A DNA stretch of 42,603 nucleotides, taken from Halomonas heilongjiangensis. Its GTDB lineage: Bacteria; Pseudomonadota; Gammaproteobacteria; Pseudomonadales; Halomonadaceae. Positions 15,553 to 24,947 of this stretch are shown piece by piece (position 1 is the stretch's first letter; each line of letters opens with the position of its first letter). The position numbers were made by a program, and so were the translations under genes. Under the pieces are notes generated by a model. That model was not told the origin of the DNA. It made no database searches and worked only from the letters and a program-made list of their open reading frames with translations. The stretch covers positions 1 through 42,603 of the forward strand of contig NZ_PNRE01000082.1 of assembly GCF_002879645.1 (NCBI RefSeq). The letters are read 5' to 3'.

Positions 15553-16026
15553 TCAGGCGCGCGCCCGCTGGTGTCGGTCGATGGCCTCGTTGGCCAGGGC
15601 GTCGGCGCATTCGTTGCCCGGGTGGCCGCTGTGCCCCTTGACCCAATGCCACTCGATCCGGTGGCGGCGGGTCTCCTCATGGAGCTCCCGCCACAGCTCG
15701 GCATTCTTCACCGGGGCGCGACTGGCGGTCTTCCAGCCACGCTTGATCCAGCCATGGATCCACTCGGTGATGCCGCGGCGCAGGTACTCGGAGTCGGTCC
15801 ACAGGGCCACCTCGCAGGGGCGCTTCAGCTCACGCAGGGCCATGATCGCTGCCATCAGCTCCATGCGGTTGTTGGTGGTGGTGGCCTCGAAACCGTTGAG
15901 CTTCTTCTCGTGGCTCCCACTCACCAGCCATGCCCCCCAGCCGCCGGGGCCCGGGTTGCCGCGGCAGGCGCCGTCGGTGTAGATGGTGACTCGGGGAAGT
16001 GCATCGGCCTGGTGTCTATCAGTCAC
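15553..16026 (-). CDS. rnhA: Ribonuclease HI
   Basis: RNase HI degrades the RNA strand of RNA-DNA hybrids (primer and R-loop removal). The 157-residue product (E. coli 155) carries the four acidic metal ligands: Asp18 ([17 protein letters not shown]), Glu56 (NRMELMA), Asp78 (WTDSEYL) and Asp142 (GNECADALA). His132 in [10 protein letters not shown] is the flexible catalytic loop, and the basic protrusion [12 protein letters not shown] binds substrate. Its start overlaps the end of the methyltransferase gene by eight bases. Confidence 0.96.
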   Translation of the reverse strand: MTDRHQADALPRVTIYTDGACRGNPGPGGWGAWLVSGSHEKKLNGFEATTTNNRMELMAAIMALRELKRPCEVALWTDSEYLRRGITEWIHGWIKRGWKTASRAPVKNAELWRELHEETRRHRIEWHWVKGHSGHPGNECADALANEAIDRHQRARA

Positions 16027-16807
16027 CCTCGGTCATCCTTTCCTGTTCCGGCTCGATCCGCGACGGCCCGAGCCGCGTGGCCCCGCCCAGTACCGAACCG
16101 CCAAGTGGCCGGGCGAAGGTCAGGCGCGAGCGCTGGGTCTGGGCCAGCTGCGGCTTGCGACGGGCATGAATCATGTAACTGTCGCCCAGAGGCAGATTGT
16201 GATGCCGCCCCAGGGTCTCCAGCATGGCATTGCGCGGCAGGCTGCCGGGCAGATGAAAACCACAGTAGTCTACCCGCTCGATCTCGAAGTCGACAAATGC
16301 CAGCCAGTCCTTGAGCCGCCCCGGCGTGCGCCAGTGGCCGCGCCAGGGCAACCGGCGCCGCCGACCCGGCCAGGCCCGCGACCAGCCGGCCGGACCGAGG
16401 GGCACCCAGCCGAAGATGATCAGCCGGCCGTCATCGGCGGTGACCCTGGCGGCTTCCTGCAGCATGTGGTGCGGGTCGGGCAATACCTCCAGCAGATGGT
16501 GGATCACCACCAGACTGAGACTGTCGTCGCGCAGCGGCAGCGCATCGGGTGGACAGACCAGGGTCGCCGCCTGCTCGACCAGCTCCCGGGTCGGTGCCCA
16601 GCGCATGGCGTGTCGTACCGGGCACATGTCGGCCAGGGCACTGGTCATGCCCAGTTCCAGGCTATGGGCGCCGAACAGCCGCTCGCACACCGGCCCCAGG
16701 CAGGCGCGCTCGGCCTGCCAGACGGCCTGCCCGGCCGGACTCGCCCAATAGCGACGGCCATCCCGCACCAGTCGTGCCAGGTCGGTGGCGGGTGACGAAG
16801 TTGACAT
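16019..16807 (-). CDS. yafS: Class I SAM-dependent methyltransferase, YafS-like
   Basis: This is a 262-residue methyltransferase-domain protein in the position of E. coli yafS, between gloB (divergent) and rnhA. The SAM-binding region is diverged: the usual glycine-rich motif I is replaced by [11 protein letters not shown]. Later motifs are visible in [29 protein letters not shown] and [12 protein letters not shown]. The latter part has an Arg-rich segment and an extended basic tail. The methyl acceptor is unknown; small-molecule or quinone-type acceptors are as likely as others. The start at 16807 has GGAGGGAAG about 10 bases upstream. Confidence 0.8.
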   Translation of the reverse strand: MSTSSPATDLARLVRDGRRYWASPAGQAVWQAERACLGPVCERLFGAHSLELGMTSALADMCPVRHAMRWAPTRELVEQAATLVCPPDALPLRDDSLSLVVIHHLLEVLPDPHHMLQEAARVTADDGRLIIFGWVPLGPAGWSRAWPGRRRRLPWRGHWRTPGRLKDWLAFVDFEIERVDYCGFHLPGSLPRNAMLETLGRHHNLPLGDSYMIHARRKPQLAQTQRSRLTFARPLGGSVLGGATRLGPSRIEPEQERMTEGD

Positions 16808-16961
16808 GGCGTGCACTTCCCTCCAAGATGCGGGGTTTTGCAACCCGTTCCGATTCACGGCAGCGTCTGACCATGACGAGAGCCGGCAAGGTCCTTGTGC
16901 GTCGTCCGTCGCGAGGCAACCCTGGTCAGCAGCGGTGATTCATGTCCCGAATCAGGACTCC

Positions 16962-17735
16962 ATGCCCATGATGAGCGTGACACCGATCCCCGCCTTTGGC
17001 GACAACTATATCTGGCTGTTGCGCCAGGATTCGACCCCGGACGTCTGCGTGGTCGATCCGGGTGATGCGGCCCCCGTCATCGACATGCTCGAGCGCGAAG
17101 GCCTGACACTCTCCACGGTGCTGATCACCCATCATCACCACGATCATACCGGGGGCCTGCCCGAACTGATCGAGCGCTATTCGCCGCGGGTGATCGGGCC
17201 GAACAACCCGAGCATTGCCGGCATCGACGAGACCGTGGGCGACGGTGACGAGGTCCGCGTCATGGGCCGGCTGTTCGAGGTACATGCCGTGCCCGGCCAT
17301 ACCCTGGATCATATCGCCTACTTCACCGCGGGCATCCCGCCGCTGCTGTTCTGCGGTGATACCCTGTTCAGCGCCGGCTGCGGCCGGCTGTTCGAGGGTA
17401 CGCCCGATCAGATGCATGCCTCACTGGCCCGGCTCGCCACCCTGCCCGACGACACCCTGGTGTTCGCTGCCCACGAGTACACCCTGGCCAACCTGACCTT
17501 CGCCCGGGCCGCCGACCCGGAGAACCCCGACGTCGAGAAAGCCATGGAGGAGTGCCGTCGGGCCAGGGAGCTCGATCGCCCGACCCTGCCCAGCACCCTG
17601 GGCCGCGAGAGACGCATCAACCCTTTCCTGCGCTGTGATGCCGACAGCGTTCGCCGGACCGCCTCGGTCCATGGCGACACCGACACCAGCGAGGCGACCT
17701 TCGCCACCCTGCGTGCCTGGAAAGACAACTTCTGA
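16962..17735 (+). CDS. gloB: Hydroxyacylglutathione hydrolase (glyoxalase II)
   Basis: GloB hydrolyses S-lactoylglutathione to lactate and glutathione, the second step of methylglyoxal detoxification. The 257-residue protein has the metallo-beta-lactamase HxHxDH site (THHHHDHTGG, His57, His59, Asp61, His62). It also has the GHTLDHIAY histidine, FCGDTLFSAGCGR with the bridging Asp, and AAHEYT. The C-terminal substrate domain ends with INPFLRC. Three close ATGs are in frame (16962, 16968, 16971). The first is listed with AGGA 4 bases away; 16968 has better spacing and is equally possible. Confidence 0.94.
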   Translation: MPMMSVTPIPAFGDNYIWLLRQDSTPDVCVVDPGDAAPVIDMLEREGLTLSTVLITHHHHDHTGGLPELIERYSPRVIGPNNPSIAGIDETVGDGDEVRVMGRLFEVHAVPGHTLDHIAYFTAGIPPLLFCGDTLFSAGCGRLFEGTPDQMHASLARLATLPDDTLVFAAHEYTLANLTFARAADPENPDVEKAMEECRRARELDRPTLPSTLGRERRINPFLRCDADSVRRTASVHGDTDTSEATFATLRAWKDNF

Positions 17736-17761
17736 ATGACACGCACATGGACGCCACCCAG

Positions 17762-17782
17762 GGCCCGGCCAACCGCCGGGCC
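17762..17782 (+). terminator. Hairpin between gloB and mltD
   Basis: GGCCCGGC (17762-17769) pairs with GCCGGGCC (17775-17782) around a 5-base loop, followed only by ttgct. It lies 27 bases past the gloB stop; it may terminate partially or stabilise the 3' end. Confidence 0.45.
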
Positions 17783-17809
17783 TTGCTGCGACCAGGAGGC
17801 TACCGACCG

Positions 17810-18991
17810 ATGACCTACCACACCACACGCCGACGAATTCTGGGGCTGACCAGCACCCTTGCCCTGCTCGGCTCGCTGATGGCGGCCGGCGCCGTTTCCC
17901 AGGCGTCGCCCCTGCCGGCGACCAGCGAGGCATCGAGCCGCGGCTTCACCCCCGGAGAGCATTTCTGGGAGGCTCTGGCCCTCGAGCCGCGGGATGCCTG
18001 GAGTCGTCTGCGTGCCAGCTTCCAGTGGCAGGACGATCGCTACAACGAGCGGGTTCGGCACTGGATCAATCACTATCGGGCCAACCCCGGGAACATCGTC
18101 GAGATCACCGAGCGCGCGCGCCCCTGGCTGTCCTGGATCACCGAGCAGATCGAGTCCCGTGACCTGCCCGGCGAGATCGCCCTGATTCCCTTCATCGAGA
18201 GCTCCTTCGACCCCCAGGCACGCAGCCATCGCGGTGCCGCCGGCCTCTGGCAGTTCATGCCGGGCACCGCCGATGCCCTGGGCCTGAGCCGCAACGGCGC
18301 CTATGACGGCCGGCTCGACGTGGTCAGCTCGACCAAGGCCGCGCTGGACTATATCGAGCTCCAGGCCGAGCAGTGGTACGACGGCGACATCGAGCTCTCG
18401 CTGGCCGCCTACAACGCCGGCGCCGGCACGGTGAACCGGGCCAGGAACGCCGCCCTCTCCCGCGGCGAACGCGGCGACTACTGGAGCCTGCGGCTGCCCA
18501 CCGAGACCATGAACTACCTGCCCAAGCTCAAGGCCATCGCGGCGATCATCGCCGATCCTGACGAGTACCAGGTCGCCCTTCCCGAGATCGAGGACGCCCC
18601 GGCCTTCGCCAAGATTCCCCTGACCCGTCCGCTCGACCTGACCGAGGCCGCCCGCCTCGCCGGGGTGAGTCACGAAGCGCTGGCCGAGCTCAACCCGGGG
18701 CTGATCAACGGCAGTGCCAGCCCCGGCCACGCCCGGGTGCTGCTGGTCCCCGCCGATCGCGAGGAGGCGCTGATCGCCCGCCTGGAGAATCCCGAGCCCA
18801 CCGCCGTGGCCGGTGATGCCCCCATCGGCGGCGATCGCTACGTGGTGCAAAGCGGCGACAGCCTCTCGGCCATCGCCTCCCGCCATGGCCTCAGTATCGT
18901 CGAGGTCCGCCAGCACAACGGCCTGAGCGGTGATGTGATTCACGCCGGCCAGGAGCTCGAGATTCCGCAACGCAGCCTCGCCGCCCGTTGA
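17810..18991 (+). CDS. mltD: Membrane-bound lytic murein transglycosylase D-like
   Basis: MltD cleaves peptidoglycan glycan strands with 1,6-anhydro ring formation. The 393-residue precursor has a signal peptide (about 1-32) and an SLT domain with catalytic Glu130 in IPFIESSFDPQA, plus GLWQFMPGTA and LAAYNAGAGTV. A weak LysM-like stretch lies around 268-313, and one clear LysM is at 343-386 (YVVQSGDSLSAIASRHGLS). E. coli MltD is a lipoprotein; here no lipobox cysteine exists, so the protein may be periplasmic or held by LysM-peptidoglycan binding. AGGAGG about 10 bases upstream fixes the start. gloB-mltD adjacency is conserved in enterics, and the muropeptide-type importer yejABEF follows. 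Confidence 0.9.
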   Translation: MTYHTTRRRILGLTSTLALLGSLMAAGAVSQASPLPATSEASSRGFTPGEHFWEALALEPRDAWSRLRASFQWQDDRYNERVRHWINHYRANPGNIVEITERARPWLSWITEQIESRDLPGEIALIPFIESSFDPQARSHRGAAGLWQFMPGTADALGLSRNGAYDGRLDVVSSTKAALDYIELQAEQWYDGDIELSLAAYNAGAGTVNRARNAALSRGERGDYWSLRLPTETMNYLPKLKAIAAIIADPDEYQVALPEIEDAPAFAKIPLTRPLDLTEAARLAGVSHEALAELNPGLINGSASPGHARVLLVPADREEALIARLENPEPTAVAGDAPIGGDRYVVQSGDSLSAIASRHGLSIVEVRQHNGLSGDVIHAGQELEIPQRSLAAR

Positions 18992-19024
18992 TCTCGCCAG
19001 GGTGGCATCTGCGCAGACCACGGA

Positions 19025-19099
19025 GGTTTACAAGACAGGTTTACAAGACAACGACGGCCTGACACCTTATGCCGGTAACTTGCCCCGGGTCATCCGGGG
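19025..19099. repeat. 13-bp tandem repeat and hairpin upstream of yejA
   Basis: GGTTTACAAGACA occurs twice in tandem (19025-19037, 19038-19050). A hairpin CCCCGG-GTCAT-CCGGGG follows at 19083-19099, about 26 bases before the yejA start. Function is unknown; mltD termination or yej attenuation are possible. Confidence 0.6.
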
Positions 19100-19125
19100 T
19101 TCGGACCCGACCAAGGATGTCACCG

Positions 19126-20964
19126 ATGTCGATCGCCGTACGCTGTCTCCTGCTCGGCACCCTGGCCACCGGCTGGCTCTGTTCAACGGCGCTGGCCGCC
19201 GATGCCGACGAAGTCCCCACCGTCCACGGTCTGGCGCTCTACGACGAACCCGAGCTCCCGCTCGGCTTCGAGCACTTTCCCCATGTCGAGCCGGAGGCGC
19301 CCAAGGGTGGCACCATGACCCGCGCCGCGGTCGGCAGCAGCTTCGACTCCACCAACCCCTTCATCATCCGCGGCACGCCGGCCATCGGCATCTCGCAGAT
19401 CTACGACACCCTGCTCGAGAGCAACCCCGACGAGCCCTTCAGTGCCTATGGCCTGCTCGCCGAAGGCATCCGCCTCGATCCGGAGCGCCACTGGATCGAG
19501 TTCGACCTGCGACCCGAGGCTCGCTTCCACGACGATGAGCCGGTGACCGCCGATGACGTGGTGTTCAGCTTCGAACTGCTCACCGAACAGGGCAATCCCT
19601 TCTATGGGGCCTACTATGCCGATGTGGCCAGCGTCGAGGCACTCGACCCCCATACCGTGCGCTTCGAGTTCGCCAGCAATCACTCCCGCGAGTTGCCGCT
19701 GATCGTCGGCCAATTGCCGATCCTGCCCAGGCACTACTGGGAGGAACGCGACTTCGCCGCCCCGACCCTGGCCCGCCATCCCGGCTCGGGACCCTATCGT
19801 ATCGCCGAGGTCGAACCCGGGCGACGCATCGTCTACCAGCGGGCCGAGGAGTACTGGGGGCGTGACCTGCCGGTCAACCGTGGCCGCCATAACATCGATC
19901 GGCTGGTCTACGACTACTACCGCGACCGCGACATCGCCTGGGAAGCCTTCAAGTCCGGCGTCATGGATTACCGCACCGATGCCCGGGCCGCCACCTGGGC
20001 GATCGGCTATGACTTCCCCGCCTATCGCGACGGCCTGGTCAAGCGCCTCACCGTGCCCGACGGTCAGCCCGCCACCATGCAGGCCTTCGTCTTCAACCTG
20101 CGGCGCAACAAGTTCGCGGACCCGCGGGTACGCGAGGCGCTGTCGCTGACCTTCGATTTCCCCTGGCTCAACGCCAACCTCTTCTACGATACCTACCGGC
20201 GCACCGAGAGCTTCTTCCAGAATTCCGAGATGGCCGCCAGGGGGCTCCCCAGCGAGGCGGAACGCGAACTCCTCGAGCCTCACCGTGAGGCACTGCCCGA
20301 ACGCGTCTTCGAGGCCGAGGTGCCCATCGACCACCCCCGGGACCTGCGCGAGCGACTGCGCCTGGCGCTGGCGCTGCTGCGCGAGGCCGGCTACGAGGTC
20401 GAGGATGGCGTGCTGGTGCACGGCGACACCGGACGGCCGCTGACCCTCGAGGTGCTGATGTTCGATACCGGCATGGAACGCGTCGTCCAGCCGATGCTGC
20501 GCAACATGGCGCGCCTGGGCGTCCAGGGCAGCATCCGTATCGTCGACATCAACCAGTACCTCAATCGACTGCGCAGCTTCGACTTCGACATGGTCATCGG
20601 GCAGTTCCCCCAGTCCAACAGCCCCGGCAACGAGCAACGCGAGTTCTGGACCAGCGACTTCGCCGACAGCCCCCAGAGCCGCAACCTGATGGGACTCGCC
20701 GACCCGGTGGTCGACGAGCTGGTCGAACGGCTGATCCGCGCCGACAGCCGCGAGGAGCTCAACACCATCACCCGGGCCCTGGATCGCGTGCTGCTGTGGG
20801 GCTTCTACCTGATTCCCCAATATCATTCCGGCGAGACGCGGATCGCGGTCTGGGACAAGTTCGCCTGGCCCGAGCCCTTCCCCGAGTACGGCATGGACCT
20901 CGCCGCCTGGTGGGTCGATGTCGAACGCGAAGCCGAGCTCAACCGTCGTCTGCGTCGTCGCTGA
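19126..20964 (+). CDS. yejA: Extracellular solute-binding protein family 5, YejA-like
   Basis: YejA is the periplasmic binding protein of an oligopeptide ABC importer. In E. coli YejABEF takes up microcin C, and in several proteobacteria the system takes up peptidoglycan peptides. The 612-residue precursor starts with signal peptide [24 protein letters not shown]. It continues with YejA-type [26 protein letters not shown], the YDTLLESN motif, and the C-terminal [22 protein letters not shown] about 7 bases upstream supports the ATG at 19126; another in-frame ATG lies at 19117. It leads the yejABEF run. Confidence 0.88.
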   Translation: MSIAVRCLLLGTLATGWLCSTALAADADEVPTVHGLALYDEPELPLGFEHFPHVEPEAPKGGTMTRAAVGSSFDSTNPFIIRGTPAIGISQIYDTLLESNPDEPFSAYGLLAEGIRLDPERHWIEFDLRPEARFHDDEPVTADDVVFSFELLTEQGNPFYGAYYADVASVEALDPHTVRFEFASNHSRELPLIVGQLPILPRHYWEERDFAAPTLARHPGSGPYRIAEVEPGRRIVYQRAEEYWGRDLPVNRGRHNIDRLVYDYYRDRDIAWEAFKSGVMDYRTDARAATWAIGYDFPAYRDGLVKRLTVPDGQPATMQAFVFNLRRNKFADPRVREALSLTFDFPWLNANLFYDTYRRTESFFQNSEMAARGLPSEAERELLEPHREALPERVFEAEVPIDHPRDLRERLRLALALLREAGYEVEDGVLVHGDTGRPLTLEVLMFDTGMERVVQPMLRNMARLGVQGSIRIVDINQYLNRLRSFDFDMVIGQFPQSNSPGNEQREFWTSDFADSPQSRNLMGLADPVVDELVERLIRADSREELNTITRALDRVLLWGFYLIPQYHSGETRIAVWDKFAWPEPFPEYGMDLAAWWVDVEREAELNRRLRRR

Positions 20965-20989
20965 CGCCAGCCCTGCACAAGGACGCCCC

Positions 20990-22063
20990 GTGACCCGCTA
21001 CATCCTGCGCCGCCTGCTGCTGATGATTCCCACCCTGCTGGGGATCATGCTGCTCAACTTCATCATCGTGCAGGCCGCCCCCGGCGGCCCCATCGACCAG
21101 ATGCTGGCTCGCTTCGAGGGCATCGACAGCATGGTCAGCACCCGCCTCGATGCCGGTGGCGGCGATGTCGTGGTGCGCGACGAATCCCGCGGCGCCCGTG
21201 GCATCGATCCGCGTTTCATCGAACAACTCGAACAGCAGTTCGGCTTCGACCAGCCGGCCCACCTGCGTTTCGCCGGCATGATCCGCGACTACGTCACCTT
21301 CGACTTCGGCAACAGCTTCTTCCGCGACCGCCCCGTGGTCGAGCTGATGATCGAACGGCTCCCGGTGTCGATCTCGCTGGGCCTCTGGACCACCCTGCTG
21401 GTCTACCTGATCTCGATTCCGCTGGGCATCCGCAAGGCGCTGCGCCACGGCTCGCGCTTCGATGTCTGGACCTCGGGGCTGGTGATCGTCGGTTACGCCA
21501 TCCCCGGTTTCCTGTTCGCCATCCTGCTCATCGTGCTGTTCGCCGGCGGCAGCTACTGGGATCTCTTCCCGCTGCGCGGGCTGACCTCGCCCGACTTCGC
21601 CGAGCTCTCGACCTGGGGCAAGGTCAAGGACTACTTCTGGCATATCACCCTGCCGGTGGTGGCCATGACCATCGGCAGCTTCGCCACCCTGACCATGCTG
21701 ACCAAGAACAGCTTCCTCGACGAGATCCACAAGCAGTACGTGCTCACCGCCCGGGCCAAGGGGGCGAGCGACCGCCAGACTCTCTACGGCCACGTGTTCC
21801 GCAACGCCATGCTGATCATCATCGCCGGCCTGCCAGGGGCGCTGGTGACCATCTTCTTCACCGGCTCGCTGCTGATCGAGGTGATCTTCTCGCTGGAGGG
21901 ACTGGGCCTGCTCGGCTTCGAAGCGGTGATGCAGCGCGACTACCCGGTGATCTTCGGCACGCTGTTCCTCTACACCCTGATCGGCCTGATCCTGAAGCTG
22001 ATCTCCGACCTCACCTATGTGTGGGTGGATCCTCGTATCGATTTCGAGACCCGGGAGTCCTGA
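20990..22063 (+). CDS. yejB: Peptide ABC transporter permease YejB
   Basis: This is one of the two inner-membrane permease subunits of the YejABEF importer, 357 residues (E. coli 364). It opens with the typical [21 protein letters not shown] helix. A long periplasmic loop contains [11 protein letters not shown] and [17 protein letters not shown], and about five further helices follow. The EAA-type loop that docks the ATPase is around [22 protein letters not shown]. The start codon is GTG at 20990 with AAGGA about 7 bases upstream, 25 bases after yejA. yejE begins four bases beyond its stop. Confidence 0.9.
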   Translation: MTRYILRRLLLMIPTLLGIMLLNFIIVQAAPGGPIDQMLARFEGIDSMVSTRLDAGGGDVVVRDESRGARGIDPRFIEQLEQQFGFDQPAHLRFAGMIRDYVTFDFGNSFFRDRPVVELMIERLPVSISLGLWTTLLVYLISIPLGIRKALRHGSRFDVWTSGLVIVGYAIPGFLFAILLIVLFAGGSYWDLFPLRGLTSPDFAELSTWGKVKDYFWHITLPVVAMTIGSFATLTMLTKNSFLDEIHKQYVLTARAKGASDRQTLYGHVFRNAMLIIIAGLPGALVTIFFTGSLLIEVIFSLEGLGLLGFEAVMQRDYPVIFGTLFLYTLIGLILKLISDLTYVWVDPRIDFETRES

Positions 22064-22067
22064 GACG

Positions 22068-23153
22068 ATGGCCCTTGCGTTTTCCTCCAAGCTCTCCCCC
22101 ATCGCCCGGCGCCGGCTGTCGGTGTTCCGCCACAACCGGCGCGCCTGGGTGTCGCTGTGGATCTTCCTGGCGCTGTTCGGCCTGAGCCTCGCCGCCGAGC
22201 TGATCGCCAACGACAAGCCGCTCGTCATGAGGATCGACGGCGCGTGGTATGCGCCGCTGCTGGTCGACTACCCGGAAACCGAGTTCGGTGGTTTCCTGCC
22301 CACCCGCACCGATTACCACGACCCCTTCATCCAGGCGCGGATCGACGAACGCGGCTGGGCCCTGTGGCCGCCGATCCCGTTCTCCTACCAGACCCTCGAC
22401 ATGCAGATGATGCAGCCCTCGCCGGCGCCCCCCGACGGCCGCCACTGGCTGGGCACCGACGACCAGGGCCGCGACGTCCTGGCCCGCGTCATCTACGGTT
22501 TCCGGCTGTCGGTGGCCTTCGCCCTGGTGCTCACCGCCGGCTCCCTGGTGATGGGCGTGTTCATCGGCGGCGTCCAGGGCTACTTCGGCGGCAAGACCGA
22601 CCTGATCGGCCAGCGCCTCACCGAGATCTGGTCGGGGCTGCCGGTGCTCTTCCTGCTGATCATCCTGGCCAGCTTCGTGCAGCCCGGCTTCTGGTGGCTG
22701 CTGGGGATCATGCTGCTGTTCTCCTGGCTGGGCCTGGTCGATGTGGTGCGCGCCGAGTTCCTGCGCGCACGCAACCTGGAGTACGTGCGTGCCGCCAAGG
22801 CCATGGGGCTGACCCCACGGCTGATCATGTGGCGCCACGTGTTGCCCAACGCCATGGTCGCCACCCTCACCTTCATCCCCTTTCTCTTCACCGGGGCGAT
22901 CACCACCCTCACCGCACTCGACTTCCTCGGTTTCGGCCTGCCGCCGGGGTCGCCGTCGCTGGGTGAGCTGGTCGCCCAGGGCAAGAACAACCTCCATGCC
23001 CCCTGGCTCGGCATCACCGCCTTCGTCAGCCTGTCGCTGATGCTCTCGCTGCTGGTGTTCATCGGCGAGGGACTGCGCGACGCCTTCGACCCGCGCCATA
23101 TCCAGTACGCCGCCCCCAGCGCCCCGACGCCAAGGACCCCGCCCCATGCCTGA
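22068..23153 (+). CDS. yejE: Peptide ABC transporter permease YejE
   Basis: This second permease of the Yej importer has 361 residues (E. coli 341). Features include a first helix at about 27-46 and the YejE-specific large periplasmic loop (DYPETEFGGFLPT, GWALWPPIPFSYQT). Next come HWLGTDDQGRDVLARVIYGFR, common to DppC-type permeases, and the EAA loop YVRAAKAMGLTPRLIMWRHVLPNA. The start codon and a GGGAG within the yejB end fit coupled translation. Its last eight bases overlap yejF. Confidence 0.9.
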   Translation: MALAFSSKLSPIARRRLSVFRHNRRAWVSLWIFLALFGLSLAAELIANDKPLVMRIDGAWYAPLLVDYPETEFGGFLPTRTDYHDPFIQARIDERGWALWPPIPFSYQTLDMQMMQPSPAPPDGRHWLGTDDQGRDVLARVIYGFRLSVAFALVLTAGSLVMGVFIGGVQGYFGGKTDLIGQRLTEIWSGLPVLFLLIILASFVQPGFWWLLGIMLLFSWLGLVDVVRAEFLRARNLEYVRAAKAMGLTPRLIMWRHVLPNAMVATLTFIPFLFTGAITTLTALDFLGFGLPPGSPSLGELVAQGKNNLHAPWLGITAFVSLSLMLSLLVFIGEGLRDAFDPRHIQYAAPSAPTPRTPPHA

Positions 23154-24750
23154 CACCCTGCTGCGCCTCGATGAACTGAGCATCGCCTTCGACGACGCCG
23201 TGGTGGTCGATCGCCTCTCGCTGGAGATTCGTCGAGGCGAGACCCTGGCCCTGGTGGGCGAATCCGGCTCCGGCAAGTCGGTCAGCGCGCTCGGGGCGAT
23301 GAACCTGCTGCCGGCCAACGCCCGGGTCGAGGGTGGCCGCTGGCTGGGCGATACCGACCTCACCCGCCTGAAACGACGCGACTGGCAGGCACTGCGGGGC
23401 GCCCGGGTCGGCTTCGTCTTCCAGGAGCCGATGACCTCGCTCAATCCCCTGCACACCGTGGCCAAGCAGATCGGCGAGACACTGCGGCTGCATCAGGGGC
23501 TGAGCGGCAAGTCCGCCCGCGCCCGGGCCAGGGAACTGCTCATCCAGGTCAAGCTGCCGCGCCCGGACGAGTTGCTCGATGCCTGGCCTCACCAGCTCTC
23601 CGGCGGCCAGCGACAGCGGGTGATGATCGCCATGGCCATCGCCAACGATCCGGAGCTGCTGATCGCCGACGAGCCCACCACGGCGCTCGACGTCACCGTG
23701 CAGAAGGAGATCCTCGCCCTGCTCGCCGAACTGCGCGACCGTCACGGCATGGGCATGCTGTTCATCACCCACGACCTCAACCTGGTACGGCGTCATGCCG
23801 ACCGGGTCTGCGTGCTCTACGAAGGCCGCGAGCAGGAGACCGGGCCGGTCGAGGAGGTGTTCCGCTCACCGGGCAGCGACTACACCCGCCTGCTGCTCGA
23901 TGCCGAGCCGCGGGGGCGTCCGGTCGCGCTGGCCACGCGCCAGCCGCTGCTCGAGGCCGATCGATTGAGCGTCGCCTTCCAGCGTCCCAGGCGGCTCTTC
24001 GCCCCGCGGCCGGCGCCCTTCGTCGCCGTGCAGCCCTTGTCACTCACCCTGGCCCGCGGCGAGACCCTGGGCATCGTCGGCGAATCCGGCTCCGGCAAGA
24101 CCACCCTCGCCCTCGCCCTGCTGCGACTGGCCACGAGCGAAGGCGAGATCCGCTTCGGCGAGGCCCGCCTGGACCGGCTCACCGGCAACGACCTGCGACA
24201 ACAGCGCCGGCGCCTGCAGGTGGTCTTCCAGGATCCCTACGGCTCGCTATCGCCGCGCCTGCCGGTCGCCGAGGTCATCAGCGAGGGGCTGCGCTTCCAC
24301 TACCCGGAGCTCGACGAGGCCGAGGTGGTGCGCCGGGTCCAGGCCTCGCTCGCGGAGGTCGGCCTGCCGCTCGACTGCGCCTCGCGCTATCCCCACGAAT
24401 TCTCCGGTGGTCAGCGCCAGCGCATCGCGGTCGCCCGCGCCATCATCCTCGAACCCGAGGTGGTGGTGCTCGACGAGCCCACCTCGGCGCTCGATCGCAC
24501 GGTGCAGAAGCAGCTCGTCGAACTGCTGCGCGACCTCCAGCGGCGGCGCGGCCTGAGTTACCTGTTCATCAGCCATGACCTGGCCGTGATCCGGGCGATG
24601 GCGCATCGCGTGATGGTGCTCAAGGAGGGCGAGGTCGTGGAACAGGGAGACTGCCTGGAGGTGCTCGGCCGGCCCAGGACCGACTACACCCGGGCACTGG
24701 TCGAGGCCGCCGGGCTCTCCGCGTTCGTCGCCGCATCCCCCGACACCTGA
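23146..24750 (+). CDS. yejF: Peptide ABC transporter ATP-binding protein YejF (two ATPase domains fused)
   Basis: YejF powers the Yej importer. The 534-residue protein contains two complete ABC domains. The first has Walker A at 38-45 (GESGSGKS), signature LSGGQ at 151-155 and Walker B around LLIADEP (171-177), with His209 in THD. The second has Walker A at 312-319, signature FSGGQ at 419-423 and Walker B VVVLDEP (439-445), with SHD. Each domain ends with the oligopeptide-type tail ([16 protein letters not shown]). The start overlaps yejE by eight bases. This closes the operon; no clear intrinsic terminator follows. Confidence 0.93.
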   Translation: MPDTLLRLDELSIAFDDAVVVDRLSLEIRRGETLALVGESGSGKSVSALGAMNLLPANARVEGGRWLGDTDLTRLKRRDWQALRGARVGFVFQEPMTSLNPLHTVAKQIGETLRLHQGLSGKSARARARELLIQVKLPRPDELLDAWPHQLSGGQRQRVMIAMAIANDPELLIADEPTTALDVTVQKEILALLAELRDRHGMGMLFITHDLNLVRRHADRVCVLYEGREQETGPVEEVFRSPGSDYTRLLLDAEPRGRPVALATRQPLLEADRLSVAFQRPRRLFAPRPAPFVAVQPLSLTLARGETLGIVGESGSGKTTLALALLRLATSEGEIRFGEARLDRLTGNDLRQQRRRLQVVFQDPYGSLSPRLPVAEVISEGLRFHYPELDEAEVVRRVQASLAEVGLPLDCASRYPHEFSGGQRQRIAVARAIILEPEVVVLDEPTSALDRTVQKQLVELLRDLQRRRGLSYLFISHDLAVIRAMAHRVMVLKEGEVVEQGDCLEVLGRPRTDYTRALVEAAGLSAFVAASPDT

Positions 24751-24947
24751 GCCACGGGTGCTGTGTTTGGCGCCGGCGGTGCGGTGTGTGTCAGGACATC
24801 GGGTAGATAACGGTATAAAACCGCGATAGCGATATCCCGCCCGCCCCTCATCTCCAGGCGATGAGGGCGAGCCGGCGGGGACCCGCGGACAGGGGGCACG
24901 CCTTGCTCTATACTGGCCGAGCTTCCTGCGGCCGATTTCGAGTCCCG

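Noticed and set aside
19183..20826. Long open frame antisense to yejA
   Set aside because: No recognisable motif; it mirrors a gene with full-length YejA homology.
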